This document shows, in pieces, positions 1-4,862 of a stretch of 7,353 bases of DNA; the first letter of the stretch is position 1, and the number at the start of each line of letters is the position of its first letter. The notes under the pieces were generated by a model, which saw nothing but the letters and a program-made list of their open reading frames with translations, did no database searches and was not told where the DNA came from. The DNA comes from Bordetella parapertussis (GTDB lineage Bacteria > Pseudomonadota > Gammaproteobacteria > Burkholderiales > Burkholderiaceae_C): assembly GCA_943328885.2 (NCBI GenBank), contig CALQBT020000126.1:1-7353 (forward strand). Reading direction: 5' to 3'. The position numbers and the translations under genes were made by a program.

Positions 1-538
1 CCTTGAGCAGTTCGAGCTCCATGCGCAAAGCTTCGGTGTAGCCGCGCACCGCGAACTTCGAGGCGTTGTAGCAGCCGTTCAAGGGCAGCGACATCAGGCC
101 GAACAGGCTCGACAGGTTGACCACATGGCCATCGCCTGACGCGCGCAGGTGTGGCAGGAAGGCTTGTGTGCCCCAGACCACGCCCCAGAAGTTGATCGAC
201 ATCAGCCACTCGAAGTCTTCGCGCTTCACCTGTTCGAGCGTGGTCGACAGCGCCACGCCGGCGTTGTTGAAGATCAGGTGGATGCGGCCGTGCTCTGCGG
301 CGACTTGGTCGGCCCAGACGTAGACCGCCTCGCGGTCGGCGGTGTCGACCTGTGCGGTGCTGATGCGCAGGCTCGGGTTGCGCTGCTGCGCCAGCGCCGC
401 GCTGGCCGCCAGGCCGACCGGGTCGATGTCGGACAGCGCCAGGTGGCAGCCTCGGCCGGCCAGTTCAAGCGCCAGCGCCCGGCCAATGCCCGATGCCGCA
501 CCGGTGATCGCGGCCACTTTGTCGTCGAAGTTCTTCAT
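1..538 (-). CDS. Short-chain dehydrogenase/reductase (SDR), 5' part only
   Basis: This is a classical SDR oxidoreductase, expected to be a soluble cytoplasmic NAD(P)-dependent enzyme; the substrate cannot be told. The reading frame starts at the ATG at 538-536 and stays open to the window edge, giving the first 179 residues of a protein family usually about 250-300 long. The family signature is complete: TGAASGIG nucleotide-binding loop at residues 12-19, Asp37 at the end of the second strand (in this family usually a sign of NAD(H) preference), NNAG at 91-94, and the catalytic tetrad Asn116, Ser144, Tyr157 and Lys161 (YNASK at 157-161). No Shine-Dalgarno is visible; the bases before the ATG on the coding strand are pyrimidine-rich. 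The gene is divergent from the GST gene. The call is secure at family level only; substrate and cofactor are inference. Confidence 0.93.
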   Translation of the reverse strand, partial: MKNFDDKVAAITGAASGIGRALALELAGRGCHLALSDIDPVGLAASAALAQQRNPSLRISTAQVDTADREAVYVWADQVAAEHGRIHLIFNNAGVALSTTLEQVKREDFEWLMSINFWGVVWGTQAFLPHLRASGDGHVVNLSSLFGLMSLPLNGCYNASKFAVRGYTEALRMELELLK

Positions 539-640
539 AGGAGGCGAGACCCTGAGGGCCGTTGGTCATGCAGCGCTTGGGCGATCTTGTCGGTCGGGGG
601 GGGACTTGGGCTGGCACTTGCGGACGGCCGTGCCCAAAGG

Positions 641-684
641 CCGCCGCGGCCGGTGTCACAGGCCCGTGTCACCGGCCGCGGCGG
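641..684. repeat. 15-bp perfect inverted repeat (GC-rich palindrome)
   Basis: The left arm CCGCCGCGGCCGGTG (641-655) is the exact reverse complement of the right arm at 670-684, separated by 14 bases. After one mismatch the pairing continues for three more base pairs (657-659 with 666-668). Inside it, the heptamer GTGTCAC occurs twice in direct orientation at 653-659 and 666-672, 13 bp apart. Neither side carries a T-tract, so an intrinsic terminator is unlikely, and none would be expected between two divergent genes. It could be a structured leader or a protein-binding site; the sequence does not decide. Confidence 0.75.
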
Positions 685-765
685 CGGTGAATGTTGGCGC
701 AGGTTTCATCGACTGCGCGCGACAGTTTGCTGGCGGCGGTCCGATTTGCCGTTGACTTTGTTCGT

Positions 766-771
766 TAAAAT
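766..771 (+). promoter_or_regulatory. Candidate -10 box for the GST gene
   Basis: TAAAAT matches five of six positions of the sigma-70 -10 consensus and lies 36 bases before the GST start codon. No good -35 box sits 16-18 bases upstream; the only TTGACT (752-757) is eight bases away, too close to be its partner. The call rests on the -10 match and position alone. Confidence 0.3.
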
Positions 772-807
772 CCGGCAAGCAGGATTGTCCTGTCAAAATC
801 GCAGTCT

Positions 808-1422
808 ATGAAACTTATCGGATCGCTGACCAGTCCCTACGTTCGCAAGGTGCGTGTGGTGATGGCTGAAAAAAAGCTCGACTACCAGTTCGTTCTTGAA
901 GATGTTTGGGCTGGCGACGAAATGCTCAAATCCAACCCGCTGGGCAAAGTGCCCTGCCTGGTGATGGAGGGCGGCGAGGCCGTCTTCGACTCGCGGGTGA
1001 TCGTCGAATACGTCGACACCTTGTCGCCGGTGGGCCGGTTGATCCCGGCCTCGGGGCGCGAGCGGGTCGAGGTCAGAACCTGGGAAGCGCTGGCCGATGG
1101 CGCTTGCGATGCGCTGCTGCTGGCGCGGATGGAAGCGACCTGGAGCCCACGCGAAGGCGCGCGCAGCCAGCCCTGGATAGACCGCCAGATGAGCCGGGTC
1201 ACCAGCGCGCTCAAGGCCATGAGCTTGGGGCTGGGCGACAAACCCTGGTGCAACGGCAACCACTTCACGCTCGCCGATGTGGCGGTGGGTTGCGCGCTGT
1301 CCTACCTCGATTTTCGCTTTGGTCACATTGACTGGCGCGGTGACCACGCCAATCTGGCCAAGCTGACCGAGAAGCTGGCGGTCAGGCCGAGCTTTGTCGA
1401 CACCGCGCCTGCTGCTACCTGA
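808..1422 (+). CDS. yibF: Glutathione S-transferase family protein, YibF-like
   Basis: This 204-residue cytoplasmic protein has the GST fold: an N-terminal thioredoxin-like domain (about residues 1-75) and a helical C-terminal domain (about 85-200). It closely resembles E. coli YibF in length and in TSPYVRK at 8-14, NPLGKVP at 43-49 with the conserved cis-proline Pro49, the Asp61-Ser62 pair that usually contacts the glutathione gamma-glutamyl group, EALADG at 93-98, and the FTLADVAVG capping motif at 153-161. Ser9, not Cys, occupies the usual N-terminal catalytic position. Family knowledge suggests glutathione binding and a possible conjugating or reducing role, but YibF itself has no settled substrate. 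The first in-frame ATG of the conserved N-terminus was used; no clear ribosome binding site precedes it. It appears to be a single-gene unit. Confidence 0.93.
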   Translation: MKLIGSLTSPYVRKVRVVMAEKKLDYQFVLEDVWAGDEMLKSNPLGKVPCLVMEGGEAVFDSRVIVEYVDTLSPVGRLIPASGRERVEVRTWEALADGACDALLLARMEATWSPREGARSQPWIDRQMSRVTSALKAMSLGLGDKPWCNGNHFTLADVAVGCALSYLDFRFGHIDWRGDHANLAKLTEKLAVRPSFVDTAPAAT

Positions 1423-1495
1423 GAGCTGGCCGGGCGAACCAGCGCCTTGCGACTGACCGCGGGTGCGACCCAAAGCCTGCGCGGTGGTCAGCGCA

Positions 1496-1518
1496 CCGGC
1501 CCGGCCTAGCCGGGCTGG
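1496..1518 (+). other. GC-rich hairpin after the GST gene
   Basis: Ten base pairs can form between 1496-1505 and 1509-1518 (core GCCCGGC/GCCGGGC, one G-U pair) around a three-base loop. No T-run follows, so it is at best an imperfect terminator for the GST transcript. It ends two bases before the candidate metX -10 box and covers where a -35 element would lie. The rest of 1423-1495 holds only weaker dyads, such as CTGACC/GGTCAG at 1453-1458 and 1486-1491. Confidence 0.4.
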
Positions 1519-1519
1519 C

Positions 1520-1525
1520 TATACT
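1520..1525 (+). promoter_or_regulatory. Candidate -10 box of the metXW promoter
   Basis: TATACT matches five of six positions of the sigma-70 -10 consensus. A start site six to eight bases further on would fall at about 1531-1533, exactly at the 5' edge of the SAM-II aptamer P1 stem. That coincidence is the main support. No recognisable -35 hexamer lies 16-18 bases upstream, where the sequence is a GC hairpin, so an activator or a weak promoter is possible. Confidence 0.5.
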
Positions 1526-1530
1526 GCGGC

Positions 1531-1582
1531 AGCGCCGATTTGCTCCAGATTGCGGGCGCTTTAAAAATGCCGCTAAACGTGA
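1531..1582 (+). promoter_or_regulatory. SAM-II riboswitch aptamer upstream of metX
   Basis: This leader RNA element should bind S-adenosylmethionine and lower metXW expression when SAM is plentiful. Stem P1 pairs AGCGCC (1531-1536) with GGCGCT (1555-1560), six perfect base pairs. It is followed by the class signatures GATTT (1537-1541), TTGC (1550-1553), the A-rich joining strand at 1561-1567 and GCTAAA (1572-1577). Aligned from memory to the crystallised metX SAM-II RNA, P1 differs at two pairs in a compensatory way (C-G to A-U, U-A to C-G). The pseudoknot stem GCG/UGC (1552-1554 with 1568-1570) also covaries, and the four positions I recall as touching SAM are kept as U1540, U1551, U1574 and A1577. 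The second pseudoknot helix near 1544-1546 and 1579-1582 is weak by eye. The class is best known from Alphaproteobacteria and typically precedes metA or metX, as here. Confidence 0.88.
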
Positions 1583-1602
1583 TGCCCATCCCGGTGACCA
1601 CG
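1578..1602 (+). promoter_or_regulatory. Possible antiterminator hairpin
   Basis: CGTG (1578-1581) can pair with CACG (1599-1602), and after a small internal loop TGCC (1583-1586) can pair with GGTG (1593-1596) using two wobble pairs. This hairpin uses the last bases of the SAM-II aptamer and occupies the 5' arm of the terminator, so it is mutually exclusive with both. It is an inference from base pairing only, and the helix is not strong. Confidence 0.35.
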
Positions 1603-1629
1603 CTTCGCAGCGGCACCGGGTTTTTTCTT
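1590..1629 (+). terminator. Intrinsic terminator/attenuator in the metX leader
   Basis: CCCGGTG (1590-1596) pairs perfectly with CACCGGG (1614-1620). Inside this, CGCT (1601-1604) pairs with AGCG (1609-1612) around a four-base loop. Six T follow at once (1621-1626), then CTT. This is the textbook layout of a Rho-independent terminator. It lies between the SAM-II aptamer and the metX start codon, 198 bases after the GST stop, so its position fits a riboswitch expression platform better than a GST terminator. Confidence 0.85.
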
Positions 1630-1648
1630 GGGACATCCGCCACGCACC

Positions 1649-2785
1649 ATGGCCTCGATCGGTCACGTCACACCGCAGAAGATGCATTTCGAGGCGCCCT
1701 TGCCCCTCAAGAGCGGCGCGTCGCTGGCCGGCTACGAACTGGTCTATGAGACCTATGGCCGACTCAATGCCGCGCGCAGCAACGCGGTGCTGGTGTGCCA
1801 TGCGCTCAACGCCAGCCACCATGTGGCGGGCACACACGAGGGCGAACCGCGCAGCGAGGGCTGGTGGGACAACCTGATCGGGCCTTGCAAGCCGCTCGAC
1901 ACGGGGCAATTTTTTGTCATTTGCGTCAACAACCTGGGCTCATGCTTTGGCTCGACCGGCCCGACCCACACCAACCCTGGCACCGGTCTACCCTGGGGGG
2001 CCGACTTTCCGGTGATCACGGTCGAGGATTGGGTCGACGCGCAGGCCCTGCTGCTGGACCGCCTGGGCATCGCCAGGCTCGCCGCGGTGCTGGGCGGCAG
2101 CCTGGGCGGGATGCAGGCGCTGAGCTGGACGCTGCGCCATCCGGATCGGGTGGGCGAGTGCATCGCGGTGGCCACCGCGCCGAACCTGTCGGCGCAGAAC
2201 ATCGCGTTCAACGAGGTGGCGCGGCGCGCCATCATCACCGACCCCGATTTCCACGGCGGCCATTACGACGCGCATGGCGTGCTGCCCAAACGCGGCCTGC
2301 GGGTCGCGCGCATGATCGGCCACATCACCTATCTGTCGGACGACTCGATGGAGCAGAAGTTCGGTCGCGAGCTGCGCGCCGCCGAGCTGGGTTATTCGAC
2401 CCAAGACATCGAGTTCCAGATCGAGAGCTATCTGCGCCATCAGGGCGACAAGTTCAGCGAGTATTTCGACGCCAACACCTACTTGCTGATCACCCGCGCG
2501 CTCGACTACTTCGACCCTGCGCTGGCGTTTGGCGGCGACTTGTCGGCGGCGTTTGCGGCGGCGCGCGGCAAGCGCTTTTTGCTCGTGAGCTTTACCACCG
2601 ACTGGCGGTTTGCGCCGGCCCGGTCGCGTGAAATCGTCAAGGCGCTGGTCGACAACCGCATCGATGTCAGCTATGCCGAGATCGCCGCGCCGCATGGCCA
2701 CGACGCTTTTCTGCTCGAGGACCCGCGTTACCACGGCGTGTTGCGCGCCAGCTTCGAGCGCATTGCCGCGGAGCAGGCGCGATGA
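1649..2785 (+). CDS. metX: Homoserine O-acyltransferase MetX (succinyl donor likely)
   Basis: MetX acylates the hydroxyl of homoserine from an acyl-CoA, the committed step of methionine synthesis, in the cytoplasm. The 378-residue alpha/beta-hydrolase-fold protein has family length and landmarks: LVYETYG at 31-37, the NASHHVAG stretch near 54-61, [12 protein letters not shown] at 94-105, the nucleophile elbow GGSLGGMQ with Ser151, acid Asp318 in TTDWRF, and His351 in PHGHDAFL. Family knowledge says many beta- and gammaproteobacterial MetX enzymes use succinyl-CoA rather than acetyl-CoA, so the donor here is inferred, not shown. The ATG at 1649 matches the usual N-terminus of homologues; an upstream in-frame TTG at 1628 would lie in the terminator T-tract. 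No clear Shine-Dalgarno is present. The stop overlaps the metW start by four bases. Control is probably by the SAM-II riboswitch and terminator just upstream. Confidence 0.96.
   Translation: MASIGHVTPQKMHFEAPLPLKSGASLAGYELVYETYGRLNAARSNAVLVCHALNASHHVAGTHEGEPRSEGWWDNLIGPCKPLDTGQFFVICVNNLGSCFGSTGPTHTNPGTGLPWGADFPVITVEDWVDAQALLLDRLGIARLAAVLGGSLGGMQALSWTLRHPDRVGECIAVATAPNLSAQNIAFNEVARRAIITDPDFHGGHYDAHGVLPKRGLRVARMIGHITYLSDDSMEQKFGRELRAAELGYSTQDIEFQIESYLRHQGDKFSEYFDANTYLLITRALDYFDPALAFGGDLSAAFAAARGKRFLLVSFTTDWRFAPARSREIVKALVDNRIDVSYAEIAAPHGHDAFLLEDPRYHGVLRASFERIAAEQAR
2770..2773 (+). promoter_or_regulatory. Ribosome binding site of metW
   Basis: GGAG lies eight bases before the metW ATG and inside the 3' end of metX. 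It fixes the metW start at 2782 and, with the ATGA overlap, indicates coupled translation of the two genes. Confidence 0.6.
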
Positions 2786-3399
2786 ACCGCGCGCCGACCC
2801 CAACGGTCACGCCCGAGCAGGCCATGATTGCCGAACTGGTGCCCGACGGCGCGCGGGTGCTGGACCTGGGCTGCGGCAACGGGGCTTTGCTCGACTATTT
2901 GCAACAGGTCAAGGGCTGCAGCGGTTACGGCGTGGAGATCGACGATGACAAGCTGCTGGCCTGCGCCGGGCGTGGCGTCAATGTGCTGCAGCTCAACCTT
3001 GAGGACGGGTTGGCGCTGTTCGAGGACCGCAGCTTCGATGTGGTCTTGCAGCTGCAGACCTTGCAACACCTGCGCAACACCGAGAGGATGCTGCTCGAGA
3101 CCGTCCGGGTGGGGCGCGTGGGCATCGTCAGTTTCCCGAACTTCGCGCACTGGCCGAATCGCTGGTCGGTGTTGCGCGGGCGCATGCCGGTTACTCGCAC
3201 ACTGCCTTACGAGTGGTACGACACACCCAACATCCGGGTCGGCACGCACGCCGATTTCGAGGTGCTGGCCAAGCGAAACGGCCTGAACATCCTCGACAGC
3301 TTCGGGCTGCAGGCCGGGCGGGCGGTGCGACATTGGCCCAATCTGCGGGCCAGCGTGGCGGTTTTTCGCTTCGAAGGCCTTGCCGAAGCTGCGCGCTAG
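2782..3399 (+). CDS. metW: MetW, methionine biosynthesis protein (methyltransferase fold)
   Basis: MetW is a 205-residue protein with a class I SAM-dependent methyltransferase fold. It is found next to metX in many proteobacteria and is needed for methionine synthesis in pseudomonads; its exact biochemical job is not settled. The SAM-binding motif [10 protein letters not shown], is at residues 26-34 and YGVEID (49-54) forms the acidic end of the second strand. MetW landmarks follow: [11 protein letters not shown] at 117-127, [18 protein letters not shown] at 133-150, and THADFE at 155-160. The start overlaps the metX stop as ATGA, with a GGAG eight bases upstream, so the two genes are one operon under the same SAM-II leader. 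A SAM-binding fold in an operon sensed by a SAM riboswitch is suggestive, but a second SAM sensor is only speculation. Confidence 0.95.
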   Translation: MNRAPTPTVTPEQAMIAELVPDGARVLDLGCGNGALLDYLQQVKGCSGYGVEIDDDKLLACAGRGVNVLQLNLEDGLALFEDRSFDVVLQLQTLQHLRNTERMLLETVRVGRVGIVSFPNFAHWPNRWSVLRGRMPVTRTLPYEWYDTPNIRVGTHADFEVLAKRNGLNILDSFGLQAGRAVRHWPNLRASVAVFRFEGLAEAAR

Positions 3400-3411
3400 A
3401 CAGGGCTAGCG
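3394..3411. other. Small hairpin spanning the two convergent stop codons
   Basis: CGCTAG (3394-3399) and CTAGCG (3406-3411) form a six-bp inverted repeat around a six-base loop. Each arm contains the stop codon of one gene: metW on plus, the protease on minus. There is no T-run on either strand, so termination here is not shown. It is the only candidate for a shared end signal in the six-base gap. Confidence 0.3.
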
Positions 3412-4152
3412 GCCGACGGCGGGCGCGCTGGCCGATGGATTGGCGCCCGACGATGCCGCGGTGGCGCTGCTGGACGCCGCCAGCAATGCCGCATGCCGGC
3501 GTGGCAGGTCGCGGATCCAGTCGGCCGGGATCGCGAAGTTCAGGTTTTGCGCATCGCCGGCGATCGACGCGATCGTCGTCAGCCCGAGCAGTTCGCCCTC
3601 CTCGTTGAACAGGCCGCCGCCGCTCGACCCGCCCGAGATCGCGGCAGAGGTCTGGACCAGCACCAACTGGCCGGCTGTGTTGCGGCGCAAGGACGACACC
3701 AAACCTGCGCTCAGCGTCAGGTCCAGGCCCTTGGGGTGGCCTATGGCGTAAGCCGGCTGACCGACCGCCACCGCAGAACTCCTGCCCAGCACCACCGCGG
3801 GCGCCACCGCGCCGGCTGCCTCGAGCTGGCAGAGGTCGCGCTGCGCGTCCCAGAGCACCAGCTTGGCGGCCATCGGTCTGGTCTGGCCATCGCGTCTGAC
3901 CTGGACCCGCTTGGCGCGTGCCAGCACATGGCAATTGGTGACCAGCTGGCCGGCTGCGACCACCACCGCGCTGCCTTGTGCCAGCGGCAGGCCATCGCCG
4001 TCCAGGGTCTGCACGCGCCAGACGCTGGGCGAAACCCGGGCAAACAGCTCGGCAGGCGTCAAGCCGGTGCCGGCTGCTGCTGCTGTCAAGACCAGCAGGC
4101 CGAGCCATGTCAGCAGCTTGCGCGCAAAGCGCAGGAATGCAGGCTTGGTCAT
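3406..4152 (-). CDS. Exported trypsin-like serine protease
   Basis: This 248-residue chymotrypsin-fold peptidase (Trypsin_2/S1-type domain, no PDZ domain) is probably periplasmic or membrane-anchored. Residues 8-29 form a basic then hydrophobic segment typical of a signal peptide or N-terminal anchor, with an Ala-rich possible cleavage zone near 24-28. The triad is intact: His75 in TNCHVL, Asp106 in RDLCQLE, and Ser177 in ISGGSSGGG. The C-terminal 28 residues are Ala/Ser-rich and look like a flexible tail. The ATG at 4152 was chosen because it begins the export signal and overlaps the stop of the upstream lipoprotein gene as ATGA; the longer open frame upstream has no homology that I recognise. 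It converges on metW with six bases between the stops. The physiological substrate is unknown; envelope protein quality control or processing is a guess. Confidence 0.88.
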   Translation of the reverse strand: MTKPAFLRFARKLLTWLGLLVLTAAAAGTGLTPAELFARVSPSVWRVQTLDGDGLPLAQGSAVVVAAGQLVTNCHVLARAKRVQVRRDGQTRPMAAKLVLWDAQRDLCQLEAAGAVAPAVVLGRSSAVAVGQPAYAIGHPKGLDLTLSAGLVSSLRRNTAGQLVLVQTSAAISGGSSGGGLFNEEGELLGLTTIASIAGDAQNLNFAIPADWIRDLPRRHAALLAASSSATAASSGANPSASAPAVGR

Positions 4153-4820
4153 GGCGGCATCAGCCCCTGCAGGTCGCGGGTGCTGGCGTTGGGGTTGAGG
4201 ACCGCTTCGCCCTTGTGTTGGCCGCCCCGGATCAGCGAGGCCGGGGGCGCCGCAGCACGGGCCTGGGACAGCGGCACGCAGTCCTGCCCGGGCAGGCTTC
4301 GCAACACCGCGTCGGACGGAATCAGTGGCCGTTCCGGCGAGCTGACGTCGAGCAGGCGTGCGCCGCAGGTCCCGCCGGTCAGACTGCCCTGGACCAGGTA
4401 GGTCCTGCCCGGCCTCGGAGTGAACGACCAGCGCAGCGCACAACTCGGCTGGCCTGCGCGCAGGACCTGGAACTCCAGCGTGGTCAGGGCTCCAGCGGCC
4501 AGCATGGCGGGTTCGGGCGTGCGCTGGGCCGTGCCGCTGGACAAGAGCTTGGGCTCGGTGCAACGCAGCGCGTCGGTCAGCAGGTTCAGCGCAAATCGGT
4601 CATCGGGTGCCACTGTTCCTCGCAGCAGCAAGCGTGCGCCCAAGCCATGCGAGGGGGTACCTGAGCTTGAGTCACCAGGATTGCTGGCGCAAGCGGTCAG
4701 CCAGGCGAGCCCGAGCGTTGCCAGCAGATTGCGCGACAAGAGGAGAAGACTGCTGCCTGGCCTGCCGTGCAGAGCCGGCGCGGCGAGCTGGGTGGCTTGA
4801 AAATCGGCTTCGGCATGCAT
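4149..4820 (-). CDS. Putative lipoprotein of unknown function
   Basis: I do not recognise this protein. From the ATG at 4820 it has 223 residues. A hydrophobic stretch at about 25-43 ends in LTAC with Cys44, a good lipobox, followed by a Ser/Gly/Pro-rich linker (45-60) and a globular part with four more cysteines (87, 127, 152, 181) that could form two disulfides outside the cytoplasm. Ser45-type residues after Cys44 do not include Asp at +2 (Ala-Ser follow), so outer-membrane sorting is plausible. The start is uncertain: ATG 4829 and ATG 4820 leave a long, partly acidic N-terminus, whereas a TTG at 4739 would give an ideal lipoprotein signal with the Cys at position 17. None has a clear ribosome binding site. 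It overlaps the protease gene by ATGA, so the two are probably co-translated partners, and it diverges from the hydrolase gene. Confidence 0.72.
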   Translation of the reverse strand: MHAEADFQATQLAAPALHGRPGSSLLLLSRNLLATLGLAWLTACASNPGDSSSGTPSHGLGARLLLRGTVAPDDRFALNLLTDALRCTEPKLLSSGTAQRTPEPAMLAAGALTTLEFQVLRAGQPSCALRWSFTPRPGRTYLVQGSLTGGTCGARLLDVSSPERPLIPSDAVLRSLPGQDCVPLSQARAAAPPASLIRGGQHKGEAVLNPNASTRDLQGLMPP

Positions 4821-4830
4821 GGCGGACATG

Positions 4831-4836
4831 AGTGTA
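4831..4836 (-). promoter_or_regulatory. Candidate -10 box for the lipoprotein-protease unit
   Basis: On the minus strand this reads TACACT, four of six matches to the -10 consensus. A start site near 4824 would leave almost no leader for the ATG at 4820, exclude the ATG at 4829, and leave about 85 bases before the TTG at 4739. No -35 element is visible. The evidence is weak. Confidence 0.25.
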
Positions 4837-4850
4837 GGGGGGCTGGGCCC

Positions 4851-4856
4851 TAAACT
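4851..4856 (+). promoter_or_regulatory. Candidate -10 box for the hydrolase gene
   Basis: TAAACT lies six bases before the hydrolase ATG at 4863. If used, transcription would start at or next to the start codon, giving a leaderless message. No -35 element is visible and only 33 bases separate the divergent genes. The evidence is weak. Confidence 0.25.
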
Positions 4857-4862
4857 TGGTAT

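Larger units (their letters stand above)
539..807. other. Non-coding divergent intergenic region
   Basis: These 269 bases separate the divergent dehydrogenase and GST genes. I see no convincing gene. The region contains a run of eight G (596-603), a small inverted repeat GGCAC/GTGCC (613-617 and 630-634), the large palindrome described separately (641-684), and an AT-richer stretch at 752-771 next to the GST gene that is the most promoter-like part. Promoters for both flanking genes must lie here or overlap the gene starts. Confidence 0.7.

Noticed and set aside
752..771. TTGACT (752-757) and TAAAAT (766-771) as a -35/-10 pair
   Set aside because: The spacing is eight bases, far below the 16-18 required, so they cannot act as one sigma-70 promoter.
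149..811. 220-residue open frame on plus across the first gene and the intergenic region
   Set aside because: It is antisense to a clear SDR gene with complete motifs, its product is Arg/Ala/Gly-rich without recognisable domains, and it runs into the GST start.
793..1473. 226-residue open frame on minus opposite the GST gene
   Set aside because: Shadow frame in high-GC sequence. The plus strand encodes a full-length GST-family protein with conserved motifs.
1496..1518. GC hairpin as an intrinsic terminator of the GST gene
   Set aside because: There is no T-tract after the stem on the plus strand, so it was listed only as a hairpin.
1628..1648. TTG at 1628 as an earlier metX start
   Set aside because: The codon lies just behind the terminator T-tract and the extra seven residues do not match the usual MetX N-terminus, which begins at the ATG at 1649.
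1988..2803. 271-residue open frame on minus opposite metX
   Set aside because: Shadow of metX; its length is explained by few stop codons at high GC and it has no recognisable domain.
3191..4108. 305-residue open frame on minus overlapping metW and the protease
   Set aside because: Out of frame with the protease whose triad is intact, and antisense to metW; composition is Arg/Gly/Pro-rich as in shadow frames.
4153..4563. Upstream extension of the protease frame to 385 residues
   Set aside because: It overlaps the lipoprotein gene in another frame and precedes a clear export signal that begins at the ATG at 4152.
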